In this document: positions 31,716 to 41,527 of the stretch, one piece after another
How the letters are laid out: every line of letters starts with the position of its first letter
How positions within the stretch are numbered: position 1 is the stretch's first letter
NCBI GenBank assembly: GCA_025146925.1
Contig: CP102260.1
Location: 1,441,001-1,505,000 of the forward strand
Direction: 5' to 3'
Length of the DNA stretch: 64,000 nt
Source of the DNA: [Bacteroides] pectinophilus
GTDB taxonomy: Bacteria > Bacillota > Clostridia > Lachnospirales > Lachnospiraceae
Notes under the pieces: model-generated
Databases searched by the model: none
Told to the model about the DNA's origin: nothing
Seen by the model: only the letters and a program-made list of their open reading frames with translations
Program-made: the position numbers and the translations under genes

Positions 31716-33146
31716 ATGGAAAGATCAAATGCATGGGAAAAGTATTCTAAGACTGACCTTGAGAAGGTATTTACATTTGCGGAAGATTACCGTAAGTTCA
31801 TCAGCCTGTGTAAGACAGAGCGTGAGTGCGTTAAGCGTTCTGTAGAGATTGCAGAAGAGGCCGGCTACAAGAATCTTGAGGATATTGTGCGTAAAGGTAA
31901 GAAGCTCAAAGCCGGAGACAGAGTATATGCTGTTAATATGGGCAAGGCTGTTGTTCTGTTCAATATCGGCAAGGAGCCTATCGAGGATGGCATGAATATT
32001 CTCGGTGCCCATATAGATTCACCAAGACTTGATCTTAAGCAGAATCCTATGTATGAGGACAGTGACCTTGTCCTTCTTGATACACATTATTACGGCGGAA
32101 TCAAGAAATATCAGTGGGTTACGGTTCCTCTTGCACTTCATGGTGTTGTTGCGCTTAAGGACGGCTCAGTTGTTGATGTAAGCATCGGTGAGGATGAGAA
32201 TGATGCTGTTGTCGGCATCTCAGATCTTCTTATCCATCTTTCACAGGAGCAGCTCGAGAAGAAGGGCAATAAGGTCGTAGAGGGCGAGGACCTTAACATT
32301 CTTGTCGGCAGTATGCCTGCAACAGATGCTGCACTCGAATTTGGCAATGTTACAGCAGATAATGATGATGATGAAGATGATAAGAAGCACAAGGTTAAGA
32401 AATATATCCTTGCACTCCTTAAGGATAAGTATGGAATTGAAGAAGAAGATTTTCTCTCAGCAGAGATTGAGGCTGTTCCTGCGGGTCCGGCAAGGGATTA
32501 TGGCATTGACAGAAGTATGATTATAGGCTACGGACATGATGACAGAGTATGTGCATATCCTTCACTTATAGCATGTATCAATTCTAAGAAGCCTAAGAAG
32601 ACTGGTGTATGTATTCTTGTAGACAAGGAAGAGATTGGCAGTGTGGGAGCAACAGGTATGCAGTCAAAGTTCTTTGAATATGCGGTTGCTGAGGTCATGG
32701 ACAGATGCGGTCAGTATTCTGAGCTCGGACTTAAGAGAGCACTCCGCAATTCACAGATGCTATCTTCGGATGTAAGTGCTGCATATGATCCTAATTACGC
32801 AAGTGTTAATGAGAAGAAGAACAGTGCTTATTTCGGACGCGGCATGGTATTCAACAAGTATACGGGTTCACGCGGCAAGAGCGGTTCTAATGATACAAGT
32901 GCTGAATTCATGGCTAAGATGCGAAAGGTCATGGGTGATGCAGATGTCGCATTTCAGACAGCAGAGCTTGGCAGGGTAGACCTTGGCGGCGGCGGAACTA
33001 TCGCATATATACTTGCCAATTACGGAATGAACGTAATCGACAGCGGTGTAGCCGTACAGAATATGCACGCACCGCATGAGGTAATAAGCAAGGCAGATCT
33101 GTATGAGGCACTTAAGGGCTACGAAGCATTTTTAAAATGTAACTAA
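31716..33146 (+). CDS. M18 family aminopeptidase
   Basis: Zinc aminopeptidase of the aspartyl aminopeptidase/ApeA family, forming large cytoplasmic complexes. The 476 residues start at ATG 31716 after TGGAGGA. The metal motif GAHIDSPRLDLKQNP is near residue 95, the catalytic DKEEIGSVGATGM near residue 300, and the C-terminal VQNMHAPHEVISKADLYEA carries the last histidine. An acidic insertion NDDDEDDKKHKVKK occurs near residue 215. It follows scpB but is functionally unrelated. Confidence 0.9.
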   Translation: MERSNAWEKYSKTDLEKVFTFAEDYRKFISLCKTERECVKRSVEIAEEAGYKNLEDIVRKGKKLKAGDRVYAVNMGKAVVLFNIGKEPIEDGMNILGAHIDSPRLDLKQNPMYEDSDLVLLDTHYYGGIKKYQWVTVPLALHGVVALKDGSVVDVSIGEDENDAVVGISDLLIHLSQEQLEKKGNKVVEGEDLNILVGSMPATDAALEFGNVTADNDDDEDDKKHKVKKYILALLKDKYGIEEEDFLSAEIEAVPAGPARDYGIDRSMIIGYGHDDRVCAYPSLIACINSKKPKKTGVCILVDKEEIGSVGATGMQSKFFEYAVAEVMDRCGQYSELGLKRALRNSQMLSSDVSAAYDPNYASVNEKKNSAYFGRGMVFNKYTGSRGKSGSNDTSAEFMAKMRKVMGDADVAFQTAELGRVDLGGGGTIAYILANYGMNVIDSGVAVQNMHAPHEVISKADLYEALKGYEAFLKCN

Positions 33147-33196
33147 ATAAATCAGGTAACTGTAAAGATATTTATACCGAAAGGGATTATACACCT

Positions 33197-34153
33197 ATGA
33201 AATGGAACAGATATACTATTGATACTACAACGGCAGCAGTGGATGTCGTGAGCAGCTGTCTCGGAGACTGTGGTATTGAGGGAATTGAGATTGAAGATAA
33301 TGTGCAGCTCAGCCAGAAGGACATTAAGACAATGTTCGTGGATTTTATACCGGATCTTCCGCCTGATGACGGCTCAGCCAGAGTAAGCTTCTATCTTGAT
33401 GCCGATGAAGATAATGATGAGATGCTTAAGAAGGTTAAGGAAGAGCTTGAGGACATGAAGTCATTCATGGATATCGGACCTGCAACAATAACCATCTCAC
33501 AGACAGAGGATAAGGACTGGATTAATAACTGGAAGCAGTATTTCCACCCGTTCAGTGTAGGCGACCTTATTATTAAGCCTACATGGGAGGAATATACAGA
33601 TGAAATGAAAGACCATCTTGTGATAAATATTGATCCTGGTACTGCATTCGGAACGGGTTCGCATGAGACAACGCAGCTTGTAATCAGACAGCTCCAGAAG
33701 TATTGTAAAAAGGGCGATAAGGTTCTTGATGTCGGCTGCGGAAGCGGTATTCTTTCAGTAGTTGCCATAATGCTCGGCGCAGAATCTGCGCTCGGAACAG
33801 ACCTTGACCCTAATGCCATTATAGCCACTAAGGAGAATGCAGAAGTCAACAAGATAGAGAATGGAAGAATTGAAGTCATTGAGGGCAATATCATTGATGA
33901 TAAAGCAGTTCAGGATAAGGCAGGTTATGAATGCTATGACATCGTGTGTGCCAATATTCTTGCCGATGTGCTTGAGCCTCTTTCAGAGGAGATTACAAGG
34001 CATATGAAGCACGGCGCAATATTCATGACCTCAGGAATTATTGACATGAAGGAAGAAGAGGTTGTTAATAAGTTCAGGGAGAATCCTGAGCTTGAGATTC
34101 TTGAGATTAACCATAACGGCGAGTGGGTTAATGTAACAGCAAGAAGAATCTGA
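33197..34153 (+). CDS. prmA: Ribosomal protein L11 methyltransferase PrmA
   Basis: SAM-dependent trimethylation of ribosomal protein L11. The 318 residues have the N-terminal recognition domain MKWNRYTIDTTTAAVDVVSSCLGDCGIEGIEIED and the linker WINNWKQYFHPFSVGDLIIKPTWEEY. The catalytic domain has DPGTAFGTGSHETTQLV, SAM motif VLDVGCGSGILSV near residue 178 and ANILADVL. The next gene is rsmE, the conserved prmA-rsmE pair of Firmicutes. Confidence 0.94.
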   Translation: MKWNRYTIDTTTAAVDVVSSCLGDCGIEGIEIEDNVQLSQKDIKTMFVDFIPDLPPDDGSARVSFYLDADEDNDEMLKKVKEELEDMKSFMDIGPATITISQTEDKDWINNWKQYFHPFSVGDLIIKPTWEEYTDEMKDHLVINIDPGTAFGTGSHETTQLVIRQLQKYCKKGDKVLDVGCGSGILSVVAIMLGAESALGTDLDPNAIIATKENAEVNKIENGRIEVIEGNIIDDKAVQDKAGYECYDIVCANILADVLEPLSEEITRHMKHGAIFMTSGIIDMKEEEVVNKFRENPELEILEINHNGEWVNVTARRI

Positions 34154-34172
34154 TAATACGGAGGTCTGATAT

Positions 34173-34910
34173 ATGTATCATTTTTTTGCCAGACAGGAAA
34201 ATATATATGACGACCATATTCTCATAGATGGTGCAGATGTCAATCATCTTAAGAACGTCCTGCGCATTAAATGCGGAGAGAAGATAATATTAAGCAGCGG
34301 CGATAATGTTGATTATTACTGTACGATATCTGAGATTAATGACGATTCGGTCATAGCTTCGATAGATGAGACAGATACAAGGGGAAGAGAGCTTCCTTCC
34401 AGGATATACCTGTTTCAGGGGCTGCCAAAGGGTGATAAGATGGAGCTTATAATACAGAAGGCAGTTGAACTCGGAGCATACGGGATAATCCCTGTTGCAA
34501 TGAAACGCTCTGTCATGAAGCTTGACAGTAAGAAGGCGGAATCAAAGGTTAAGCGCTGGAATGCCATATCGGAAAGCGCTGCAAAGCAGAGCAAACGAAG
34601 CATTATACCTGCCGTGCATGACGTTATGACATTTGCACAGGCAGCTGAGTATGCCAAGACACTTGACATGGTGCTTCTTCCGTATGAATGTGCAGACGGA
34701 ATGCAGGCAACTAAGGATAAGCTGTCATCAATAAAACCGGGAAGCAGTATTGGTATATTTATCGGTCCTGAAGGCGGCTTTGACGGCTCGGAGCTTACAA
34801 TCGCACATGATGCAGGTTTTGATGTGATAACTCTCGGAAGAAGAATTTTAAGGACAGAGACGGCAGGAATGATGCTTCTGTCTGTTCTTATGTACCAGCT
34901 TGAGGATTAG
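34173..34910 (+). CDS. rsmE: 16S rRNA m3U1498 methyltransferase RsmE
   Basis: SPOUT-fold methyltransferase modifying U1498 of 16S rRNA. The 245 residues have an N-terminal PUA-like domain (MYHFFARQENIYDDHILIDGADVNHLKNVLR). The trefoil knot has LFQGLPKGDKMELIIQKAVELG, IGIFIGPEGGFDGSEL and the SAM site LGRRILRTETAGM. The start follows GGAGG, and it is 19 bases after prmA. Confidence 0.94.
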   Translation: MYHFFARQENIYDDHILIDGADVNHLKNVLRIKCGEKIILSSGDNVDYYCTISEINDDSVIASIDETDTRGRELPSRIYLFQGLPKGDKMELIIQKAVELGAYGIIPVAMKRSVMKLDSKKAESKVKRWNAISESAAKQSKRSIIPAVHDVMTFAQAAEYAKTLDMVLLPYECADGMQATKDKLSSIKPGSSIGIFIGPEGGFDGSELTIAHDAGFDVITLGRRILRTETAGMMLLSVLMYQLED

Positions 34911-34937
34911 ATATAATAGTTTGGAGTTTATGGAATA

Positions 34938-36092
34938 ATGGAAGCATATCTTGATAATTCGGCAACAACCAGAACCGCAAAAGAGGTTGTTGATATAATG
35001 ACTGAGGCGATGCTTGACAATTACGGCAATCCTTCGTCAAAGCACATGTATGGAGTAAATGCAGAAAAGTATGTTAAGGATGCAGCGAAGATAATTGCCG
35101 GCGTGCTTAAGTGTCAGGAAAAGGAGATTCTGTTCACATCAGGCGGAACTGAATCCAATAACACAGTGATTATCGGCGGTGCAATGGCTAACCGGCGAAG
35201 AGGAAAGCATGTTATAGTCTCAAGCGTTGAACATTCATCTGTAAAAGAACCTTTCAGATATCTTGCCGAGAATGGTTTTGATGTAACATACCTTCCGGTG
35301 GATAAGGATGGAATAATTAATCCGGAGGATGTGAAAAAAGCTCTCCGTGATGATACAATCCTTGTATCTGTCATGATGGTCAATAATGAAATCGGTGCAG
35401 TTGAGCCGGTTGAAGAGCTTGGAAGCATAGTTCATGAATTTAATAAGGACATCATATTCCATGTGGATGCAATACAGTCTTTTGGCAAATACAGAATCAT
35501 CCCGAAGAAGATGAATATAGATGCCCTGTCAGTAAGCGGACATAAGATTCACGGACCTAAGGGAACGGGCTTTTTGTATATGAGGGATAAAGTTAAGATA
35601 AAACCTCTTATTCTTGGCGGCGGGCAGCAGAAGGGAATGCGTTCGGGAACAGAGAATGTTCCGGGAATAGCCGGACTTGGAATGGCTGTAAAGCTTGCAT
35701 ATACTGATTTTGATGAAAAGATTGCCCGGATGAGACAGATAAAGAATGAATTTGTTGAGGGTGTAAGCCGCATAGAAGGTACTCAGATAAACGGACGCAC
35801 AGATGAGACATCCGCTCCGCATATTGTAAGCGTAAGCTTTCCGGGAGTGCGAGCAGAGGTGCTTCTTCATGCACTTGAGGAGCGTGGAATATATGTGTCA
35901 TCAGGCTCTGCATGTTCTTCAAACCGCCCTGAATTAAGTTCTACACTTCAGGCAATCGGGCTTGATAGGAGCCTTCTTGATTCAACACTGCGCTTCAGCT
36001 TCTGCTATGAGACAACATCAGAGGAGATTCAATACACGCTTGAAGAGCTTGCCAGGCTTCTGCCGGTTCTCAGAAGATATACGGCACACTGA
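34938..36092 (+). CDS. Cysteine desulfurase (NifS/IscS type)
   Basis: PLP enzyme that takes sulfur from cysteine as a persulfide for tRNA thiolation or Fe-S clusters. The 384 residues have the start MEAYLDNSATTR, the PLP lysine in SGHKIHGPKGTGFLY near residue 203 and the active-site cysteine in YVSSGSACSSNR near residue 322. ThiI follows directly, so this desulfurase probably supplies sulfur for 4-thiouridine, as in the Bacillus NifZ-ThiI pair. That partner is inferred from adjacency. Confidence 0.92.
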   Translation: MEAYLDNSATTRTAKEVVDIMTEAMLDNYGNPSSKHMYGVNAEKYVKDAAKIIAGVLKCQEKEILFTSGGTESNNTVIIGGAMANRRRGKHVIVSSVEHSSVKEPFRYLAENGFDVTYLPVDKDGIINPEDVKKALRDDTILVSVMMVNNEIGAVEPVEELGSIVHEFNKDIIFHVDAIQSFGKYRIIPKKMNIDALSVSGHKIHGPKGTGFLYMRDKVKIKPLILGGGQQKGMRSGTENVPGIAGLGMAVKLAYTDFDEKIARMRQIKNEFVEGVSRIEGTQINGRTDETSAPHIVSVSFPGVRAEVLLHALEERGIYVSSGSACSSNRPELSSTLQAIGLDRSLLDSTLRFSFCYETTSEEIQYTLEELARLLPVLRRYTAH

Positions 36093-36141
36093 TAAAAAAT
36101 AAGCATGTGACTACATGCAATTATAACGGATGGAGGTAGTA

Positions 36142-37320
36142 ATGTTTAAAGCATTTCTTATAAAATACGGAGAAATAGGTGTTAAAGGCAAGAACAGATA
36201 TCTGTTCGAGGATGCACTTGTAAATCAGATTAAGTTTGCACTTAAAGAGGTTGAAGGTGAATTCGCCGTTACCAAGGTTGACGGAAGAATATATGTGCAG
36301 GCACAGTCAGAGTTTGATTATGATGAGACTGTTGATGCGCTTAAGAGGGTATTTGGTATTATAGGAATATGTCCTATGGTACAGATTGAGGATAATGGCT
36401 TTGATGACCTTGCTGCAACTGTAGTTGAGTATTTTAAGCAGACATATAAGAATATGAACTTTACGTTCAAGGTCAATGCAAGAAGAGCAAGAAAGAATTA
36501 TCCGCTTGATTCAATGCAGCTTAATGCAGAGCTCGGTCATGTTCTTCTTGAGGCATTCCCGGAGCTTAAGGTTGATGTACACAAGCCTGATGTGCTTCTT
36601 CAGGTTGAGATACGCCAGCAGATTAACATTTATTCAATAGAGATACCGGGACCGGGTGGAATGCCTGTCGGAACTAACGGTAAAGCAATGCTTCTTCTCT
36701 CGGGCGGAATCGACAGCCCTGTTGCCGGATACATGATTGCCAAGAGAGGAGTTAAGATCGATGCAACATATTTCCATGCACCTCCATATACAAGTGAGCG
36801 CGCAAAGCAGAAGGTTGTTGACCTTGCAAAGCTTGTTGCAAGATATTCAGGTCCTATAACTCTCAATGTTGTTGATTTTACTGAGATTCAGCTCTACATA
36901 TATGATCAGTGCCCACATGATGAGCTTACGATTATCATGAGAAGATACATGATGAAGATTGCGGAGGAGCTTGCCAACCGGTCAGACTGCCAGGGGCTTA
37001 TTACGGGAGAGAGCATAGGTCAGGTTGCCAGCCAGACAATAAAGAGTATGTACTGCACCAATGAGGTATGTACAATGCCTGTATTCCGCCCGGTTATCGG
37101 CTTTGATAAGCAGGAGATTGTAGACCTTTCAGAAAAGATTGGTACATATGAGACTTCAATACAGCCATTTGAGGACTGCTGTACAATATTCGTTGCAAAA
37201 CATCCTGTAACCAAGCCTAACCTTAATGTAATCAGGAAGTCAGAGCTTAAGCTTGCGGAGAAGATTGACGATATGGTCAGAAAAGCAATTGACACTGTAG
37301 AGAAGATAGAGATTAATTAA
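36142..37320 (+). CDS. thiI: tRNA 4-thiouridine synthetase ThiI (no rhodanese domain)
   Basis: Adenylates U8 of tRNA and transfers sulfur. The 392 residues start MFKAFLIKYGEIGVKGKNRYLFE at ATG 36142 after GGAGG. A ferredoxin-like/THUMP domain spans residues to about 165, and the PP-loop LLLSGGIDSPVAGYM is near residue 183. The protein ends after the AANH domain; the C-terminal rhodanese domain of the E. coli enzyme is absent, as in Bacillus. The sulfur must therefore come directly from the adjacent desulfurase. Confidence 0.94.
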   Translation: MFKAFLIKYGEIGVKGKNRYLFEDALVNQIKFALKEVEGEFAVTKVDGRIYVQAQSEFDYDETVDALKRVFGIIGICPMVQIEDNGFDDLAATVVEYFKQTYKNMNFTFKVNARRARKNYPLDSMQLNAELGHVLLEAFPELKVDVHKPDVLLQVEIRQQINIYSIEIPGPGGMPVGTNGKAMLLLSGGIDSPVAGYMIAKRGVKIDATYFHAPPYTSERAKQKVVDLAKLVARYSGPITLNVVDFTEIQLYIYDQCPHDELTIIMRRYMMKIAEELANRSDCQGLITGESIGQVASQTIKSMYCTNEVCTMPVFRPVIGFDKQEIVDLSEKIGTYETSIQPFEDCCTIFVAKHPVTKPNLNVIRKSELKLAEKIDDMVRKAIDTVEKIEIN

Positions 37321-37338
37321 TTCCGGAGGACAATTTTA

Positions 37339-38868
37339 ATGCGAAAGTTATCACGGCTTCTGTGTCTTATGCTCGCGTGCTCACTTATGGCCGGCATATT
37401 CATCGGATGCGGAAAAGACAGACAGGACAATAGTAACAGCAATGGGCAGACGACATTCACGGTCGGATTTGATGCGGAATTTCCTCCATACGGCTATAAG
37501 GATGATAATGGAGAATATGTAGGCTTTGACCTTGATCTTGCACAGGAAGTATGCAACCGTCAGGGCTGGAATCTTGTTAAGCAGCCAATAGACTGGGATT
37601 CCAAGGATATGGAGCTTAATTCAGGTACGATAAGCTGTATCTGGAACGGATTCACTATGGACGGACGAGTTGATGATTACACATGGTCATCAGCATATAT
37701 AGACAATTCCCAGGTAGTGGTTGTTAAGAGCGATTCATCAGTTAAGACGCTTGCTGACCTTGCAGGCAGGGTTATGGTAGTTCAGGCTGATTCTTCTGCA
37801 CTTGCAGCATTTACGGGAGAAGAGGCAGAAGATAAGAATAAAGAGCTCTGCGCTTCATTTGCATCTTTGCAGCAGGTATCAGACTACAACAGTGCATTCA
37901 TGAATCTTGAGGCAGGATCAGTAGATGCGATTTGTATGGATATAGGTGTTGCAAGCTACGAGATTAAGGCGCGCTCAGGCAAGTTCAGAATGCTTGATGA
38001 GCATGTATCATCGGAGCAGTACGGTATCGGTTTTAAGAAAGGCAATACACAGCTGCGTGATGAGGTTCAGGAGACACTCAATGAGATGCTTGCCGATGGT
38101 ACATTTAATAAGATTGCAGAAAAATGGGGCCTTGAGGATTCAATATGTCTCGGTAAGGAAGGCGCAGATGCCGTTATGAAGTCTGAAACCCAGGCACAGG
38201 CATCACAGTCAGCAGCACAGCAGTTCTTTAAGGTAGTCGGGCAGCTTTCATCAGGTATGGCTGCTTCACTCGGAATATTCGTGCTCACGCTTGTATTCTC
38301 ACTTCCACTCGGACTTCTGATTATGTTTATCAGAATGTCCAACCTTAAGATATTGCGTGCAATATCCAAGATTTATATATCAATCATGCGTGGAACACCT
38401 CTTATGCTGCAGCTACTTGTGGTGTTCTTCGGACCATATTATCTGTTTGGTGTGTCACTTTCATACTCTTACAGATTCTATGCGGTAATCATAGGCTTCT
38501 CGCTGAATTATGCCGCATACTTTGCAGAGATTTACCGTGCCGGAATAGAGGCTGTACCTGCAGGACAGCGCGAAGCTGCATCAGTGCTTGGATATACGGG
38601 CGTACAGACATTTACCAGAATTGTATTTCCACAGATGGTTAAGCGTGTGCTTCCGCCTGTAACGAACGAGGTTATTACTCTTGTTAAGGATACATCTCTT
38701 GCATTTGCGCTTGCATATACAGAGATGTTCACTCTTGCCAAGCAGGTTGCTGCGGCACAGGCAAGTATTATGCCGCTGTTTGTTGCCGGACTGTTCTACT
38801 ACATTTTCAATTTTGTTGTAGCGTGGTTCATGGAAAAACTTGAGCTTAAGCTTGGTTACTATAAATAA
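37339..38868 (+). CDS. Amino-acid ABC transporter, fused substrate-binding protein and permease
   Basis: The 509 residues start with a lipoprotein-type signal peptide (lipobox FIGC near residues 21-24). Then comes a complete family 3 solute-binding domain (FTVGFDAEFPPYGYKDDNGEYVGFDLDLA... to about residue 265), and a His/Glu/Arg/Gln-type permease domain from about residue 290. The permease has the EAA-type loop RAGIEAVPAGQREAASVLGYTG and several transmembrane helices. The binding protein is thus tethered to the channel. The ATPase is the next gene. Substrate is a polar amino acid, not defined further. Confidence 0.9.
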   Translation: MRKLSRLLCLMLACSLMAGIFIGCGKDRQDNSNSNGQTTFTVGFDAEFPPYGYKDDNGEYVGFDLDLAQEVCNRQGWNLVKQPIDWDSKDMELNSGTISCIWNGFTMDGRVDDYTWSSAYIDNSQVVVVKSDSSVKTLADLAGRVMVVQADSSALAAFTGEEAEDKNKELCASFASLQQVSDYNSAFMNLEAGSVDAICMDIGVASYEIKARSGKFRMLDEHVSSEQYGIGFKKGNTQLRDEVQETLNEMLADGTFNKIAEKWGLEDSICLGKEGADAVMKSETQAQASQSAAQQFFKVVGQLSSGMAASLGIFVLTLVFSLPLGLLIMFIRMSNLKILRAISKIYISIMRGTPLMLQLLVVFFGPYYLFGVSLSYSYRFYAVIIGFSLNYAAYFAEIYRAGIEAVPAGQREAASVLGYTGVQTFTRIVFPQMVKRVLPPVTNEVITLVKDTSLAFALAYTEMFTLAKQVAAAQASIMPLFVAGLFYYIFNFVVAWFMEKLELKLGYYK

Positions 38869-38915
38869 ATCGTTGCTGCAGCCGTGCGGTATTGCAGGCA
38901 GAATGAGAGGTAAAT

Positions 38916-39677
38916 GTGAAACTTTTAGAAATGAGCCACGTCAAGAAGTCTTTTGGTGAACTTGACGTGCTTAAGGATATATCACTTAATGTTGAGGAAG
39001 GTGAAGTTGTTGCTATAATCGGTCCGTCAGGTTCCGGTAAGTCAACACTTCTGAGATGTGCAACGCTTCTTGAGACGATGGATGAAGGCAGTCTTACATA
39101 TTGCGGACAGAATGCTGCTGTTAATGAGAATGGCAGGTCAAGGTATGCTTCCAAAAAAGAGCTGCATGACATAAAGGAGAACTTTGGACTTGTTTTCCAG
39201 AATTTTAATCTTTTTCCACATTACTCTGTGCTTAAGAATATAACCGATGCACCGGTTCACGTCCAGAAGCGGGACAGGGATGAGGTTACCGCTGAGGCTA
39301 AGAAGCTTCTTGCCAAGGTTGGACTTGAGGGCAGGGAGAGCAGTTATCCGTGGCAGCTTTCAGGCGGACAGCAGCAGAGAGTTGCAATTGCAAGAGCTCT
39401 TGCAATGAATCCTAAGATGCTTTTCTTTGATGAGCCGACTTCTGCACTTGACCCTGAGATTACAGCCGGAATATTAAAGCTGATGCGTCAGCTTGCAAGC
39501 GAGAAGATGACAATGGTAATTGTTACTCATGAGATTTCATTTGCAAGAAATGTTGCAGACAGAGTTATCTTTATGGACGGCGGTGTCATTGTTGAAGAGG
39601 GTACGCCTGAGGATGTTATAGACAACCCTAAGAGTGAAAGAACACGTGCTTTCCTTCAGAAAATAGAAAAAGGCTGA
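38916..39677 (+). CDS. Amino-acid ABC transporter ATP-binding protein (GlnQ-like)
   Basis: ATPase of the polar amino acid uptake system, 253 residues. Walker [10 protein letters not shown] is near residue 34, signature [16 protein letters not shown] near residue 148, Walker [15 protein letters not shown], and the switch histidine in [10 protein letters not shown]. The start codon is GTG at 38916 after GAGAGG. It pairs with the fused binding-protein/permease upstream. Confidence 0.93.
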   Translation: MKLLEMSHVKKSFGELDVLKDISLNVEEGEVVAIIGPSGSGKSTLLRCATLLETMDEGSLTYCGQNAAVNENGRSRYASKKELHDIKENFGLVFQNFNLFPHYSVLKNITDAPVHVQKRDRDEVTAEAKKLLAKVGLEGRESSYPWQLSGGQQQRVAIARALAMNPKMLFFDEPTSALDPEITAGILKLMRQLASEKMTMVIVTHEISFARNVADRVIFMDGGVIVEEGTPEDVIDNPKSERTRAFLQKIEKG

Positions 39678-39678
39678 T

Positions 39679-39713
39679 AAAAAAATATCCGTCCGGTATA
39701 TACCGGACGGATA
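39679..39713 (-). terminator. Intrinsic terminator of the HPr-like gene (minus strand)
   Basis: The 13-bp stem ATATCCGTCCGGT / ACCGGACGGATAT has a 4-base loop. Read on the minus strand it is followed by TTTTTTTATC. On the plus strand there is no T-run, so it mainly serves the minus-strand gene. Confidence 0.85.
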
Positions 39714-39744
39714 TCATGCTGTCAGTTTGTATATACAATGTATA

Positions 39745-39978
39745 TTATGATACAATGTATGGCGCAAGAACTGAAAGGATTGTGTCAAGGTTCTCATCTG
39801 CATGGATGTTCAGGTCGATTGGCTTTGAAAGGTCAAGACTGAAGATACCCATGATTGACTTTGCATCGATTACGTATCTTCCTGATACAAGATCAAAATC
39901 AGAATCAAACTTTGTTATGTCATTAACAAATGACTTTACCTTATCGATTGAGTTCAATGAAATCTTAATTGTCTTCAT
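39745..39978 (-). CDS. HPr-like protein lacking the active-site histidine
   Basis: The 77-residue protein has the HPr fold pattern: MKTIKISL, a helix, FDLVSGRYVIDAKSIMGIFSLDLSKPIDLNI, and a last helix. The regulatory serine region DAKSIMG (Ser46 equivalent) is kept. The phosphorylation segment GLHARPA with His15 is replaced by NSIDKVKSF, so PEP-dependent phosphotransfer is not possible. Bacillus Crh also lacks His15 and acts in catabolite repression through Ser46-P; a similar role is conceivable. It has a strong site AAGGAGG, its own promoter and terminator, which support it as a real gene. Confidence 0.85.
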   Translation of the reverse strand: MKTIKISLNSIDKVKSFVNDITKFDSDFDLVSGRYVIDAKSIMGIFSLDLSKPIDLNIHADENLDTILSVLAPYIVS

Positions 39979-40021
39979 GATAATTACCTCCTTGGGTTAA
40001 TAAGTAAAATCTTCAAAATTT

Positions 40022-40050
40022 ATATTATATTCTGACGTGCAATATGTCAA
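40022..40050 (-). promoter_or_regulatory. Predicted promoter of the HPr-like gene
   Basis: Minus strand: TTGACA (40050-40045), a 17-base spacer, TAATAT (40027-40022). A TATAAT at 15-base spacing overlaps it. Confidence 0.6.
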
Positions 40051-40144
40051 GTGACAAAATCAATAATAATAAGCAAAAAATCAATAAATTGTTATACAAT
40101 ATTTAAAATATTTACAAAATAGTATTAGAAAGTGTTGGAAAAAT

Positions 40145-41527
40145 ATGAAAGCAGCATTACATAATCTGGGGTGTAAAGTAAATTCATACGAAACTGAAGC
40201 AATGGAGCAGATGCTTATTGCTGCCGGTTATGAGATAGTTCCATTCTGTGAGGACGAAAAGGCAGACGTGTATGTTATTAATACCTGCTCAGTAACTAAT
40301 ATTGCAGACCGTAAGTCAAGACAGATGCTACACAAAGCGAAGAAACAGAATCCCAATGCAATCGTTGTTGCTGCCGGCTGCTATGTCCAGGCAAGGGGAG
40401 ATGAGCTTGCCGCTGACGATATGGTTGATATAGTTATAGGCAACAACCGGAAAAACAGGCTTGTTGAGATAATAAATGACTACATTGGGAATAACAGCAA
40501 TAACGAAGCTGTTGTTGATATAGCAAAAACGCATGAATACGAGGAACTTAACATATATGATGTGTGTGAGCATACAAGGGCATATATAAAGGTTCAGGAT
40601 GGCTGCAACCAGTTCTGCTCATATTGCATAATCCCTTATACACGTGGACGTGTAAGAAGCAGACGTCCCGAGGATGTTACGGCAGAAGTCAGGAGACTTG
40701 TTGAAAAAGGTTATAAGGAATTCATACTTGCCGGCATTCATCTGAGTTCGTACGGAATAGATTTTGAAGCTCCGTGCGATGAGGCTGTAGACTACAGGGC
40801 AGCCAATATGCCGGGTTCAAGGCTTCTTGAGCTTATTGAAGCTGTCTGTTCGGTAGAAGGTGTTAAGCGGCTGCGTCTTGGTTCGTTTGAGCCAAGGATA
40901 CTTACCGAAGCCTTTGTGAAGCGCATGGCTGAACTTGAACCGGTATGTCCGCATTTTCATATATCACTGCAGAGCGGATGTGATGCGACTCTTAAGAGAA
41001 TGAACAGACGTTATACCGCAGATGAATATGAGGAGAGCTGTAAGCTTCTCAGAAAATATTTCCCCAATGCCGCAATTACAACTGATGTTATTGTGGGATT
41101 CCCGCAGGAGACTGACGAAGAGTTCGCCATTACTAAAGAATATCTTGAACGCATTCATTTTTATGAGATGCATGTATTCAAATATTCACGACGAAAGGGA
41201 ACTGCTGCGGACAGAATGGACGGGCAGGTACCTGAGCCTGTGAAGACCGCAAGGAGTGCCGGACTTCTTGAACTTGAAAAACGCATGTCACGTGAATACA
41301 GGGAGTCGGCGCTTGGAAGCATACAGGAAGTGTTGTTTGAGGAAGTTGCAGGCACATGTGATGATTGTGGAACTTCAGTGATTACAGGGCACACAAAAAC
41401 ATATATCAATGTTCATGTTAAGCTTCCGGCCGACATGTCTTTGGAATATATCAATAAGATATGCAATGTAAAGCTTGAACATCTGAGTGATGACGGGGAA
41501 TGGGTTAATGGAACATTATGCGGTTGA
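40145..41527 (+). CDS. mtaB: tRNA t6A37 methylthiotransferase MtaB
   Basis: Radical SAM enzyme converting t6A to ms2t6A at tRNA position 37. The 460 residues have an N-terminal UPF0004 domain with its cluster cysteines (NLGCKVNSYE, INTCSVT, VAAGCYVQ). The radical SAM motif CNQFCSYCIIPYTRGRVRSR is near residue 153, and a TRAM-like C-terminal domain ends the protein. In Bacillus, prmA, rsmE and mtaB (yqeTUV) are adjacent; here it lies about 5 kb beyond rsmE with nifS, thiI and transport genes between them. Confidence 0.93.
   Translation: MKAALHNLGCKVNSYETEAMEQMLIAAGYEIVPFCEDEKADVYVINTCSVTNIADRKSRQMLHKAKKQNPNAIVVAAGCYVQARGDELAADDMVDIVIGNNRKNRLVEIINDYIGNNSNNEAVVDIAKTHEYEELNIYDVCEHTRAYIKVQDGCNQFCSYCIIPYTRGRVRSRRPEDVTAEVRRLVEKGYKEFILAGIHLSSYGIDFEAPCDEAVDYRAANMPGSRLLELIEAVCSVEGVKRLRLGSFEPRILTEAFVKRMAELEPVCPHFHISLQSGCDATLKRMNRRYTADEYEESCKLLRKYFPNAAITTDVIVGFPQETDEEFAITKEYLERIHFYEMHVFKYSRRKGTAADRMDGQVPEPVKTARSAGLLELEKRMSREYRESALGSIQEVLFEEVAGTCDDCGTSVITGHTKTYINVHVKLPADMSLEYINKICNVKLEHLSDDGEWVNGTLCG

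Noticed and set aside
39685-39713. Palindrome after glnQ as a plus-strand terminator
   Set aside because: The T-run is only on the minus strand, so I assign it to the HPr-like gene; it may still slow plus-strand transcription.
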